Assembly (NCBI GenBank): GCA_013213875.1
Contig: JABSSV010000049.1
Span: 1-5,223, forward strand
Direction of reading: 5' to 3'
DNA length: 5,223 nt
Source of the DNA: Lysobacterales bacterium
GTDB lineage: Bacteria; Pseudomonadota; Gammaproteobacteria; Xanthomonadales; SZUA-36
The notes under the pieces are model-generated. The model was not told the DNA's origin and ran no database searches. It worked only from the letters and a program-made list of their open reading frames with translations. This document shows, piece after piece, positions 1-5,223 of this stretch (its first letter is position 1; each line of letters opens with the position of its first letter). The position numbers and the translations under genes were made by a program.

Positions 1-412
1 AGGCCGCCCCGTGCGTGAACACCTTGCTGATGACCAGTCGTTGCTCACGAACCTGTACCTGTGCGCCGATGCTGCCGGCTGGGTCACCGGGCGCCGGGCC
101 TGCGGCGGCCTTGGGTGCAGTCGGCTCAGCCGCCGGAACAAAAGCGCTGTAATCGTCCAGTTCTTCCAGCATGCCCAGCAGTGCAGCATCCAGCAGCTGT
201 TTGCTGGGCGTGGCGTCGACATAGTGCTTGCGTACGATGTTGAATACGTCGGCAAAGGTTCGCAGCTGGGCCAGCGTGGGCGCTGGTTCCGTCTCAGGCG
301 CCGGGTCCCTGTCCGTGTTGCCCTTTGCCAGCGGCGGTGCGGCGAGTAGCAGGCAGATCGCCGCCAGCGTCATGCGGTGCTTCCACCCGGTTGTGATGAC
401 TTGTTGCTGCAT
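1..412 (-). CDS. ctpA: Carboxyl-terminal processing protease, S41/CtpA family, N-terminal part (truncated by window edge)
   Basis: Reading the minus strand from an ATG at 412 gives 137 codons open to the left edge, so the 3' end is missing. Residues 1-13 are polar and basic, 15-29 are hydrophobic (LAAICLLLAAPPLA), which is a Sec signal peptide with likely cleavage near residue 29. Residues 47-92 (LAQLRTFADVFNIV, HYVDA, GMLEELDDYSAFV) match the helical N-terminal domain of S41 C-terminal proteases, where the usual text is close to YVD...GML..LDPHS.Y. Residues 113-137 (GSIGAQVQV... LVISKVF.HGAA) look like the start of the PDZ domain. The catalytic Ser/Lys lie beyond the window. The start is supported by an AGGA eight bases upstream; the next Met (residue 14) would lose the basic n-region. 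It lies 17 bases downstream of envC, as in Pseudomonas-type operons. Family role: periplasmic tail-specific proteolysis, including turnover of cell-wall hydrolases. Odd: an Ala/Pro-rich linker (93-112) replaces the usual conserved segment before the PDZ. Confidence 0.85.
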   Translation of the reverse strand, partial: MQQQVITTGWKHRMTLAAICLLLAAPPLAKGNTDRDPAPETEPAPTLAQLRTFADVFNIVRKHYVDATPSKQLLDAALLGMLEELDDYSAFVPAAEPTAPKAAAGPAPGDPAGSIGAQVQVREQRLVISKVFTHGAA

Positions 413-429
413 GTGAAAAATCCTGTTTC

Positions 430-1584
430 CTATCGCTGCACCCAGTTGGCGGGGTCCACCGCCTTGCCTTCGCGGCGCAGCTCGAAGTACAAGCCTTCGC
501 GCTGATCGGTACCACGGCCGCTGGTGGCGATCACGCCGCCCGCTTCAACCCAGTCGCCAACTGCGACTCGCAGGCTTTCATTGCGGCCATAAAGGCTCAT
601 AAAGCCCTCACCATGGTCGAGAATCAGAAGCAGGCCATAGCCTCGTAACCAGTCCGCATAGGCCACGCGCCCATAGGCGACGGACCGAACCTCTGTCCCC
701 GCCGGTGCGGCAATGAGCCAGCCCTGCCAGCGCATGCCGCCGCCCCGGGATTGCCCGAAGGCGGCCCGCACGGGGCCCGCTACCGGTAGCTGCAGTTGGC
801 CCCGCGCCGGTGCCTGGGCCAGACGCCCTCCCAGGTCGTCGGGAATATCGGCCAGCGCGTCATCCAGACGCTCCAACAAGGTCTCCAGGTCCCGGCGGTT
901 GGCGAGCAGTTCCTGTAATCGTGCCTCATCGGTGCTCAGGCGTGCCTGCAGCTGTTCCACGTTAGCGCGTTGCTCGCTGCGCTTGTCCTGGAGCTGTCGT
1001 TCCGCGCGCTGCTGTTCCTCTTCGATAGCGCTCAGCCGGGTAAGTTCCGCGGTAAGACGTTCCTGCACGTCCTGCAGGGCGGTCAATGCTGACTGCAATT
1101 CGCTAATGCTCTCCGACTGGGCCTCATTAAGGCGGTCATAGTAGCCCAGCAGGCGGGTCAGACGCGCAGGGTCCTGTTGGTTCATGATGAGGCGCAGGCG
1201 GGACTGCCGGGACATTTTCCACGCGCTGAGCAATTGCTGCGATAGCGCCTCTTCTCGCGCTGCCAGTTGCTGTAGCTGGGTCTGCTGCTCGGCTTCCAGT
1301 GCTTGCACGCGGCCGCTCTGGGCAAGGCGCTCGCTGCGGGCCCGGGCGAGGCGTTCCGTGCGATTTTGCAGGTCCCTGTCAATCTCCCGAAGGGCCTGCT
1401 GTTCCGCAGACAGGGTTCCGCGGGCGGAGCTGAGAGTGGCCTGCAGCGCCTCGATCTCGCGCGCTAGTTCGGTCAGTTTGGCCTCGGTGTCTGCGCGGTT
1501 CTGAGCGCTGGCAGAGGCAGCCAGCAGCAGGCCGGCGCTGAGCAGCGTGCCGACCAGCGCGTGGCTACCGCGACCTGTGGTCAA
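430..1584 (-). CDS. envC: Murein hydrolase activator EnvC (coiled coil plus degenerate LytM/M23 domain)
   Basis: This 384-residue periplasmic protein (E. coli EnvC is about 419) has a signal peptide (about 1-27, cleavage after ASA before QNR), a long Q/E/R/L-rich coiled coil (about 30-245) and a C-terminal LytM domain (about 270-384). The LytM fold is recognisable (IAAPAGTEV, ADWLRGYGL, LYFELRREGKAVDP) but its zinc site is lost: the HxGxD motif reads W286..L290 and the HxH motif reads G364-L-Y366. Such loss is the hallmark of EnvC, which does not cut peptidoglycan itself but, under control of FtsEX at the division site, activates amidases (AmiA/AmiB in E. coli). The start is a TTG at 1584 that overlaps the gpmI stop as TTGA; no ATG or GTG occurs in frame near the signal peptide and no good Shine-Dalgarno is visible, so translation is probably coupled to gpmI. 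The stop TAG is followed 17 bases later by ctpA. Confidence 0.93.
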   Translation of the reverse strand: MTTGRGSHALVGTLLSAGLLLAASASAQNRADTEAKLTELAREIEALQATLSSARGTLSAEQQALREIDRDLQNRTERLARARSERLAQSGRVQALEAEQQTQLQQLAAREEALSQQLLSAWKMSRQSRLRLIMNQQDPARLTRLLGYYDRLNEAQSESISELQSALTALQDVQERLTAELTRLSAIEEEQQRAERQLQDKRSEQRANVEQLQARLSTDEARLQELLANRRDLETLLERLDDALADIPDDLGGRLAQAPARGQLQLPVAGPVRAAFGQSRGGGMRWQGWLIAAPAGTEVRSVAYGRVAYADWLRGYGLLLILDHGEGFMSLYGRNESLRVAVGDWVEAGGVIATSGRGTDQREGLYFELRREGKAVDPANWVQR

Positions 1585-3125
1585 GCGACGCTGCGCTGGG
1601 CGTCAGCGAGATCGAGCAGAGATCGCCCGGTCATGGCTTCCGGCTGGCTCAGGTCGAGTAGGGCGAGGATGGTGGGCGCGAGATCCCGCAAGCTGCCATC
1701 ACGGATGGCATCAATATCACGCCCCCGGAAAACAAACGGCACCGGGTTGGTGGTATGGGCTGTGTGTGCCTGGCCGCTGTCCGGGTCGGTCATTTGTTCG
1801 ATGTTGCCGTGATCGGCGGTGACCATCAGCTCTCCGCCGACCTCATCCAGTGCTGCACAGGTGTCACGCAGGCACAGGTCCACGGCCTCCACCGCCGCCA
1901 CGGCGGCCTCCATGCTGCCCGTATGACCCACCATATCCGGATTGGCGACGTTGCACAGAATCACATGGAAGGCGCCGGAACGGATGGCTGAGGTGAGCTG
2001 CTCCGCCAGACGGGGGGCGCTCATTTCCGGCTGCAAATCATAGGTGGCAACCGCGGGGGAGGGCACCAGGCAGCGCTCCTCACCGGGGAACGGCTGCTCC
2101 TGGCCGCCGTTCATAAAAAAGGTCACGTGAGCATATTTCTCCGTTTCCGCGATGCGTAGCTGTTGCAGTCCGGCCTCGGCCACCACTTCGCCCAGCAGAT
2201 CCGGCAGTAGCTCTTTGGGAAAGGCAATGTCCATGGGCAGGCCAGCCAGATATTCGGTCATGCCAACGAAGGCCGCGAGTGCCGGACGGCGGAGGGGGAA
2301 CCCGTCAAAGTCCGGTTCTACAAAGGCTCGGCTCAGTTGCCGGGCCCGATCGGCACGGAAGTTGATGAACAGCACCACATCTCCGTCGTGCATGCCGCCG
2401 TAGTCGCCGATACAGGTCGGTTGCACAAACTCGTCGCTTTCTTCACGGGCATAGGCCTCGCTGAGCGCCGCCGCTGCGGTGCTGCTGTGAAAGGCGCTTG
2501 CGCCATGCACGAGTGCCTGCCAGGCGCGCTCGACTCGATCCCAGCGCTGATCCCGGTCCATGGCGTAGTAGCGTCCACTGAGCGTTGCCAGCTCCGCGCC
2601 CGGCGCTGTGGCCAAAAGGTCCTCCATGGCGCGCAGGGACGGTTCGGCACTGCGTGGTGGCATGTCGCGTCCGTCCAGAAATGCGTGTACAGCGATGCGC
2701 TCGGCGCCCCGCGCCAGAGCAAGTCGAACCGTTGCCTGGAAGTGTTCATCATGGCTGTGCACACCACCGGGTGACAGAAGGCCCATGATGTGTACCGTGC
2801 CGCCGCTGGCTTTGGCGGCATCAATGGCATCGCAAAGCACCGTGTTGTGAGCGAAGCTGCCATCCTCCAGGGCCTTGGAAATGCGCGTGTAGTCCTGGTA
2901 GACCACCCGTCCGGCACCGATATTCATATGGCCCACCTCCGAGTTACCCATCTGTCCCTGGGGCAGGCCGACAGCGGTGCCCGAGGTCTGCAGCATGCTG
3001 TGCGGGCACTGCTCCAGCAGCGCGTCCCAGGTTGGCGTATGACCGCAGCTGATGGCATTATCAGCGGCCGCTTCACGGTGGCCCCAGCCGTCTAAAATCA
3101 TCAGGACCAGTGGTTTGCGTGGCAT
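1581..3125 (-). CDS. gpmI: 2,3-bisphosphoglycerate-independent phosphoglycerate mutase
   Basis: The enzyme interconverts 3- and 2-phosphoglycerate in glycolysis and gluconeogenesis in the cytoplasm, using two Mn2+ ions and a phosphoserine intermediate. The 514 residues match the usual family length. Catalytic and metal residues are all present: D12 (LDGWG), nucleophile S62 (GQMGNSEVGHMNIGAGR), H123 in the HSHDEH segment, R153/D154 (DGRD), R185 and R191 (SGRYYAMDRD), the NFRADR motif (255-260), K330, D397 and H401 (NPDMVGHTG), D438/H439 (TADHGN) and H457 (HTAHT). The ATG at 3125 is preceded five bases upstream by AAGGTG. It is the first gene of a minus-strand run and its TGA overlaps the TTG start of envC. 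A candidate promoter lies at 3218-3246, leaving a leader of about 85 bases with a GC-rich hairpin. Nothing in the protein is unusual. The alternative symbols gpmM and pgm refer to the same family. Confidence 0.98.
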   Translation of the reverse strand: MPRKPLVLMILDGWGHREAAADNAISCGHTPTWDALLEQCPHSMLQTSGTAVGLPQGQMGNSEVGHMNIGAGRVVYQDYTRISKALEDGSFAHNTVLCDAIDAAKASGGTVHIMGLLSPGGVHSHDEHFQATVRLALARGAERIAVHAFLDGRDMPPRSAEPSLRAMEDLLATAPGAELATLSGRYYAMDRDQRWDRVERAWQALVHGASAFHSSTAAAALSEAYAREESDEFVQPTCIGDYGGMHDGDVVLFINFRADRARQLSRAFVEPDFDGFPLRRPALAAFVGMTEYLAGLPMDIAFPKELLPDLLGEVVAEAGLQQLRIAETEKYAHVTFFMNGGQEQPFPGEERCLVPSPAVATYDLQPEMSAPRLAEQLTSAIRSGAFHVILCNVANPDMVGHTGSMEAAVAAVEAVDLCLRDTCAALDEVGGELMVTADHGNIEQMTDPDSGQAHTAHTTNPVPFVFRGRDIDAIRDGSLRDLAPTILALLDLSQPEAMTGRSLLDLADAQRSVA

Positions 3126-3149
3126 GCTGCACCTTATCGAGCCGGCATG

Positions 3150-3183
3150 GGCGCCGGTAAGCCTTGAAAAGCCCGCCGGCGCC
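3150..3183 (-). repeat. GC-rich perfect inverted repeat in the gpmI leader
   Basis: GGCGCCGG (3150-3157) and CCGGCGCC (3176-3183) are exact reverse complements separated by 18 bases. In the predicted gpmI transcript this would form a stable 8-base-pair hairpin beginning about 25 bases upstream of the start codon. No T-run follows on either strand, so it is not a typical intrinsic terminator. It could be an mRNA-stabilising or regulatory leader structure, a protein-binding dyad, or chance in GC-rich DNA. The rest of the divergent gap contains an A/T-rich island (3210-3223) and the two ribosome binding sites; I saw no convincing -35/-10 pair for the plus-strand gene. Confidence 0.55.
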
Positions 3184-3217
3184 TCAACATGAGCGCAGTA
3201 GCGGGAGACAATAAACT

Positions 3218-3246
3218 ATTATCACAGAGGTGCCTGCATGCAGCAA
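3218..3246 (-). promoter_or_regulatory. Candidate sigma70 promoter for gpmI-envC-ctpA
   Basis: On the minus strand TTGCTG (3246-3241) is followed after 17 bases by GATAAT (3223-3218), which is preceded by TGT, giving an extended -10 (TGnGATAAT). The -35 match is only 3 of 6, but the -10 is 5 of 6 and the spacing is ideal. Transcription would start near 3211, about 85 bases before the gpmI ATG. The -35 falls inside the first codons of the divergent rhodanese gene, so polymerase bound here would also cover that gene's start and ribosome binding site. This is inferred from consensus only. Confidence 0.5.
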
Positions 3247-3663
3247 TTGATTGAGTTCGCGGGAAATCACGCGATCCTTGTAGCCGCTTTTTTCGGGACC
3301 CTGGCGGCGCTGGCCTACACGGAAATCGCCCGTCGGCGTGTTACCTTTAAGACTCTAGACAGCAATCAGGCGGTCGCCTACATCAATGGCGAAGACGTCC
3401 ACATTCTGGACCTGTCCTCCTCCGCTGACTTTGCCAAGGGCCACATTGTGGAAGCGGAGAATATGGCCTTGAGCCGCATCAAGGACCCCGGGCCGGAGTT
3501 GTCTGCCCTGCTGAATCAATCCCTGCTATTGACCTGCAAGAACGGTCAAATCTCCACTCAGGCAGCTGCCCTGCTGACCAAGCAAGGGGCCCAGAAGGTC
3601 GCTGTGCTGCGTGGGGGTGTTGAGCAATGGGCCAGTGACAATTTCCCGCTGACCCGCAAGTAA
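3238..3663 (+). CDS. yibN: Membrane-anchored rhodanese-domain protein, YibN type
   Basis: The 141-residue protein has one N-terminal membrane segment (about residues 11-28) followed by a basic ARRR, which predicts a cytoplasmic rhodanese domain (about 37-139). Domain landmarks are D58 (HILDLS), GHI (68-70), the presumed active-site C100 in LLLTCKNGQIS, and the C-terminal LRGGVEQWASDNFPL. The length, the N-terminal anchor (QQLIEFAGNHAILVAAFFG) and the position between gpmI and secB all fit E. coli YibN. Rhodaneses move sulfane sulfur through a cysteine persulfide, but the substrate here is unknown, and E. coli YibN has been linked to YidC and membrane protein insertion. Two usual features are altered: the arginine of the DxR motif is absent (DLS), and the CRxGxR-like loop reads CKNGQI. 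The ATG is preceded five bases upstream by AGAGGTG. The gene is divergent from gpmI; secB follows after 126 bases instead of the often-seen grxC. Confidence 0.87.
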   Translation: MQQLIEFAGNHAILVAAFFGTLAALAYTEIARRRVTFKTLDSNQAVAYINGEDVHILDLSSSADFAKGHIVEAENMALSRIKDPGPELSALLNQSLLLTCKNGQISTQAAALLTKQGAQKVAVLRGGVEQWASDNFPLTRK

Positions 3664-3666
3664 CCC

Positions 3667-3685
3667 GCGGCCGACGGCTGGCCGC
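3667..3685 (+). repeat. Short inverted repeat just after the rhodanese stop codon
   Basis: GCGGCC (3667-3672) and GGCCGC (3680-3685) are exact reverse complements around a 7-base loop, beginning four bases after the TAA stop. It could protect the 3' end of the rhodanese transcript or help terminate it, but there is no T-run and its right arm abuts a larger stem at 3687-3722, so the two probably form one structured block. Confidence 0.4.
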
Positions 3686-3686
3686 C

Positions 3687-3722
3687 GGCTTCCTATCGGT
3701 GCGATAATCTGCACCGGAAGCC
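3687..3722 (+). repeat. Large bulged hairpin/dyad between rhodanese gene and secB
   Basis: GGCTTCC (3687-3693) plus GGTGC (3698-3702) pair perfectly with GCACC (3711-3715) plus GGAAGCC (3716-3722). This makes a 12-base-pair stem with a 4-base bulge (TATC) on the left arm and an 8-base loop (GATAATCT). No T-run follows in either direction, so a classical intrinsic terminator is unlikely, although an atypical terminator for the rhodanese transcript is possible. The loop contains a promoter-like GATAAT, so at DNA level the repeat could instead be an operator around a secB promoter. The repeat is plainly visible; its function is inferred. Confidence 0.6.
3700..3708 (+). promoter_or_regulatory. 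Candidate extended -10 promoter for secB-gpsA
   Basis: TGC (3700-3702) directly before GATAAT (3703-3708) forms an extended -10 element of the same TGnGATAAT form as the one proposed for gpmI on the other strand. No good -35 lies 16-18 bases upstream; the sequence there is GC-rich (around 3679-3685). Transcription would begin near 3715, giving a leader of about 75 bases before the secB ATG. The element sits exactly in the centre of a dyad, which may mean regulation or may be coincidence. Confidence 0.35.
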
Positions 3723-3732
3723 AACAAGGAAA

Positions 3733-3753
3733 GCCCGGTCCCGAAGGGCGGGC
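3733..3753 (+). repeat. Hairpin in the putative secB leader
   Basis: GCCCG (3733-3737) and CGGGC (3749-3753) pair, and inside them CCC (3740-3742) and GGG (3746-3748) pair around a GAA loop, with a GT bulge on the left arm. The right arm is followed by ATGAGATTAATCC, not a T-run, so it does not look like an intrinsic terminator. It lies 36 bases before the secB start and would be within the secB leader if transcription begins near 3715. Confidence 0.45.
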
Positions 3754-3789
3754 ATGAGATTAATCCAATTATCCATAGAGTGAACGAGC

Positions 3790-4305
3790 ATGTCTGAAGA
3801 GCAGAACGAAATTCCCGGCGCCGGCGCAGCGCCAGCCAACGAGCCCCGTTTCCAGTTGCAGAAGATCTACGTCAAGGACGTGTCTTTCGAACTGCCGAAC
3901 GCGCCCATGATTTTCCAGGAAGAGGGTGCCGCTGAAATCAAGCTCAACCTGTCCCAGCGCGTGAACACGCCGCAGGAAGGTGTCTTCGAGGTGGTGCTGA
4001 CGGTCACCGTTACCGCGACCACGGCTGAGAAAACAGCCTACCTAGCGGAAGTTCATCAGGCCGGTCTGTTCTCCATCTCGGGTCTTGACGACGCGCAGCA
4101 GACGGCCGTGCTCAACACCTTGTGCCCGCACTCCCTGTTCCCTTACGCGGCGCGCACGATCACCGGTCTGGTGGCGGACGGCGGCTTCCCGCCGCTGGTG
4201 CTGCAGCCGATCAACTTCGAGCAGGTCTATCAGCAGCGTCTGCGTGATGCTCAGGCCCAGCAGGCCGAAGCAGCAGCGGATATGGAAGTTCAGGGTAACG
4301 CCTGA
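3790..4305 (+). CDS. secB: Protein-export chaperone SecB
   Basis: SecB is a cytoplasmic homotetramer that keeps precursor proteins unfolded and hands them to SecA for export through SecYEG. The 171 residues slightly exceed the usual 150-165. Conserved blocks are all present: FQLQKIYVKDVSFELPNAP (21-39), the beta-strand VFEVVLTVTVTA (65-76), HQAGLFSISGL (89-99), and CPHSLFPYAARTITGLVADGGFP (112-134) leading to LQPINFEQVYQQR. The N-terminus is about ten residues longer than E. coli SecB and Ala/Pro-rich; the C-terminal tail (about 155-171) is Ala/Gln/Glu-rich. The ATG at 3790 has a modest GAGTGA six bases upstream. gpsA begins two bases after the TGA, so the two are probably cotranscribed, an arrangement widespread in gammaproteobacteria. 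A structured region and a possible promoter lie upstream. Confidence 0.98.
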   Translation: MSEEQNEIPGAGAAPANEPRFQLQKIYVKDVSFELPNAPMIFQEEGAAEIKLNLSQRVNTPQEGVFEVVLTVTVTATTAEKTAYLAEVHQAGLFSISGLDDAQQTAVLNTLCPHSLFPYAARTITGLVADGGFPPLVLQPINFEQVYQQRLRDAQAQQAEAAADMEVQGNA

Positions 4306-4307
4306 AT

Positions 4308-5223
4308 ATGCCTGACGGCGCCATTGCCGTACTGGGTGGCGGTTCCTGGGGAACCGCCCTGGCCATGCAGCTGGCCCGTAACGGCCAGCCTTGCCTGCTA
4401 TGGGCGCGCAGTGAAGCGCAGGTCGCCGCCATGCAATCCGAGGGAGAGAACGCCCGTTTTCTTCCCGGCATCCCCTTCCCTCAGGGCTTGGAAGTTACCG
4501 CGAATTTTGATCAGGCCGTGCGCCGCTGCGAGCGGTTACTGCTGGCCGTTCCCAGTCATGCCTTTGGCGACGTCGTGCGTCGCCTACAGCCTCTGCTAGA
4601 CGGGCAGCCCGGGCTGGCCTGGGCCTGTAAGGGCTTTGAGCCGGGCACCGGGCGGCTGCTGCATGAGGTGGCTCGGGACGTGCTGGGTCCAGACCTCGGG
4701 CTGGCGGCGGTCACCGGGCCTTCGTTTGCCCGGGAGGTGGCGCTCAATCTGCCCACCGCCGTCACCATTGCTGGAACCGATGAGACCTGGGCCACTGATC
4801 TGGCCAGTGCGCTGCACGGGCAGCAGTTCCGGGCCTATACCAGCACCGACATGATCGGCGCCGAACTCGGTGGGGCCGTGAAGAATGTGCTGGCGGTGGC
4901 AACCGGTATCTGTGATGGCATGGCGCTTGGCGACAACGCCCGCGCCGCCCTCATTACCCGGGGTCTTGCGGAATTAATGCGTCTCGGTACGGCCCTAGGA
5001 GCGCGTGCAGAGACCCTTATGGGTCTGGCCGGCATGGGTGACTTGGTGCTCACCTGCACCGGAGACCTGTCCCGGAACCGGCGTCTGGGGCTGGCTCTGG
5101 GCAAGGGCCAGGATGTCGATTCGGCGGTACGCGAAATTGGACAGGTGGTCGAGGGTGTAGGGACCGCCAGTGAGGTACAGCGCCTGGCTGAGAAGCATCA
5201 GGTTAGTATGCCGCTGTGCACAC
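4308..5223 (+). CDS. gpsA: Glycerol-3-phosphate dehydrogenase [NAD(P)+], truncated at right edge
   Basis: An open frame from ATG 4308 runs 305 codons to the window end; the family is usually about 330-340 residues, so only the last few dozen are missing. The enzyme reduces dihydroxyacetone phosphate to sn-glycerol 3-phosphate, the backbone for phospholipid synthesis, in the cytoplasm. The Rossmann dinucleotide-binding loop is GGGSWGTA (10-17); LLAVPSH (78-84), ACKGFEPGTG with K108, and TGPSFAREV (136-144) follow. The C-terminal catalytic domain shows GGAVKNVLAVATGICDG with K192, NARAALITRGLAE (210-222), GLAGMGDLVLTC with D245, SRNRRLG with R256/N257, and VVEGVGTA (280-287). K192 and D245 correspond to the family catalytic Lys and Asp. 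The start lies two bases after the secB stop; a CAGGG about 12 bases upstream is a poor Shine-Dalgarno, so translational coupling to secB is likely. No frameshift or missing key residue is seen. Confidence 0.97.
   Translation, partial: MPDGAIAVLGGGSWGTALAMQLARNGQPCLLWARSEAQVAAMQSEGENARFLPGIPFPQGLEVTANFDQAVRRCERLLLAVPSHAFGDVVRRLQPLLDGQPGLAWACKGFEPGTGRLLHEVARDVLGPDLGLAAVTGPSFAREVALNLPTAVTIAGTDETWATDLASALHGQQFRAYTSTDMIGAELGGAVKNVLAVATGICDGMALGDNARAALITRGLAELMRLGTALGARAETLMGLAGMGDLVLTCTGDLSRNRRLGLALGKGQDVDSAVREIGQVVEGVGTASEVQRLAEKHQVSMPLCT

Noticed and set aside
11..349. Open frame of 112 codons on the plus strand near the left edge
   Set aside because: The minus strand here encodes a recognisable signal peptide, S41 N-terminal domain and PDZ start; the plus-strand frame is antisense to it.
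713..1141. Open frame of 142 codons on the plus strand, opposite envC
   Set aside because: It is Ser/Arg/Cys-rich, an antisense shadow of the well-supported EnvC coiled coil, with no domain and no ribosome binding site of note.
2337..2774. Open frame of 145 codons on the plus strand, opposite gpmI
   Set aside because: It is antisense to conserved gpmI sequence and has no recognisable motif.
2333..2917. Open frame of 194 codons on the minus strand inside gpmI in another frame
   Set aside because: gpmI is complete with all catalytic residues in its own frame; the overlapping frame has low-complexity, Arg/Pro/Thr-rich composition typical of out-of-frame reading in GC-rich DNA.
3164..3192. Plus-strand promoter for the rhodanese gene (TTGAAA at 3164 with a hexamer 17 bases on)
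   Set aside because: The -35 is fair but the hexamer at 3187-3192 (ACATGA) is a poor -10; other A/T-rich hexamers (TAAACT, TATTAT at 3212-3222) have no matching -35.
3479..3727. Open frame of 82 codons on the minus strand across the rhodanese 3' end
   Set aside because: It overlaps conserved rhodanese codons and has no recognisable product; it is a shadow frame.
3664..3789. Intrinsic terminator after the rhodanese gene
   Set aside because: Three stems are present but none is followed by a T-run on either strand, so I list them as inverted repeats rather than terminators.
1..5223. Mobile element, CRISPR array, tRNA/rRNA gene, toxin-antitoxin or defence system
   Set aside because: Almost all the DNA is covered by recognised housekeeping genes in a conserved order; no direct-repeat array, terminal inverted repeats, transposase motif or tRNA-like fold was seen.

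Overview
The window is an ordinary, tightly packed chromosomal housekeeping segment of a moderately GC-rich gammaproteobacterium. Gene content and order (gpmI-envC-ctpA on one strand, and a yibN-type rhodanese followed by secB-gpsA on the other) match the conserved gpmI/secB neighbourhood seen in Pseudomonas, Escherichia and relatives. SecB itself points to Proteobacteria. The sequence does not let me fix the genus; an Oceanospirillales- or Ectothiorhodospira-like lineage is only a guess.

Layout. Positions 1-412 (minus) hold the 5' part of a carboxyl-terminal processing protease (S41/CtpA), cut by the left edge. Positions 430-1584 (minus) encode the murein hydrolase activator EnvC, and 1581-3125 (minus) encode the cofactor-independent phosphoglycerate mutase GpmI. 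These three form a probable operon transcribed right to left (gpmI -> envC -> ctpA), with a 4-base TTGA overlap between gpmI and envC and 17 bases between envC and ctpA. A divergent region (3126-3237) separates it from the plus-strand genes: a membrane-anchored rhodanese (3238-3663), a 126-base structured gap (3664-3789), secB (3790-4305), and gpsA (4308 to the right edge, truncated) 2 bases behind secB.

Function. The left operon joins a glycolytic enzyme with two envelope proteins. EnvC is a catalytically dead LytM protein that, by family knowledge, works with FtsEX to switch on septal amidases. CtpA-type proteases act in periplasmic quality control and control of cell-wall hydrolases. The right operon joins a rhodanese-domain membrane protein, the SecB export chaperone and glycerol-3-phosphate dehydrogenase, which supplies the phospholipid backbone.

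I found no mobile element, CRISPR array, RNA gene, defence system or other clearly new system. The points worth a second look are small: absence of the glutaredoxin gene (grxC) that often lies between the rhodanese and secB; a strong dyad around a possible extended -10 upstream of secB; a second hairpin in the putative secB leader; a perfect GC-rich inverted repeat in the gpmI leader; a TTG start for envC; and an unusual Ala/Pro-rich linker in CtpA just before its PDZ domain.
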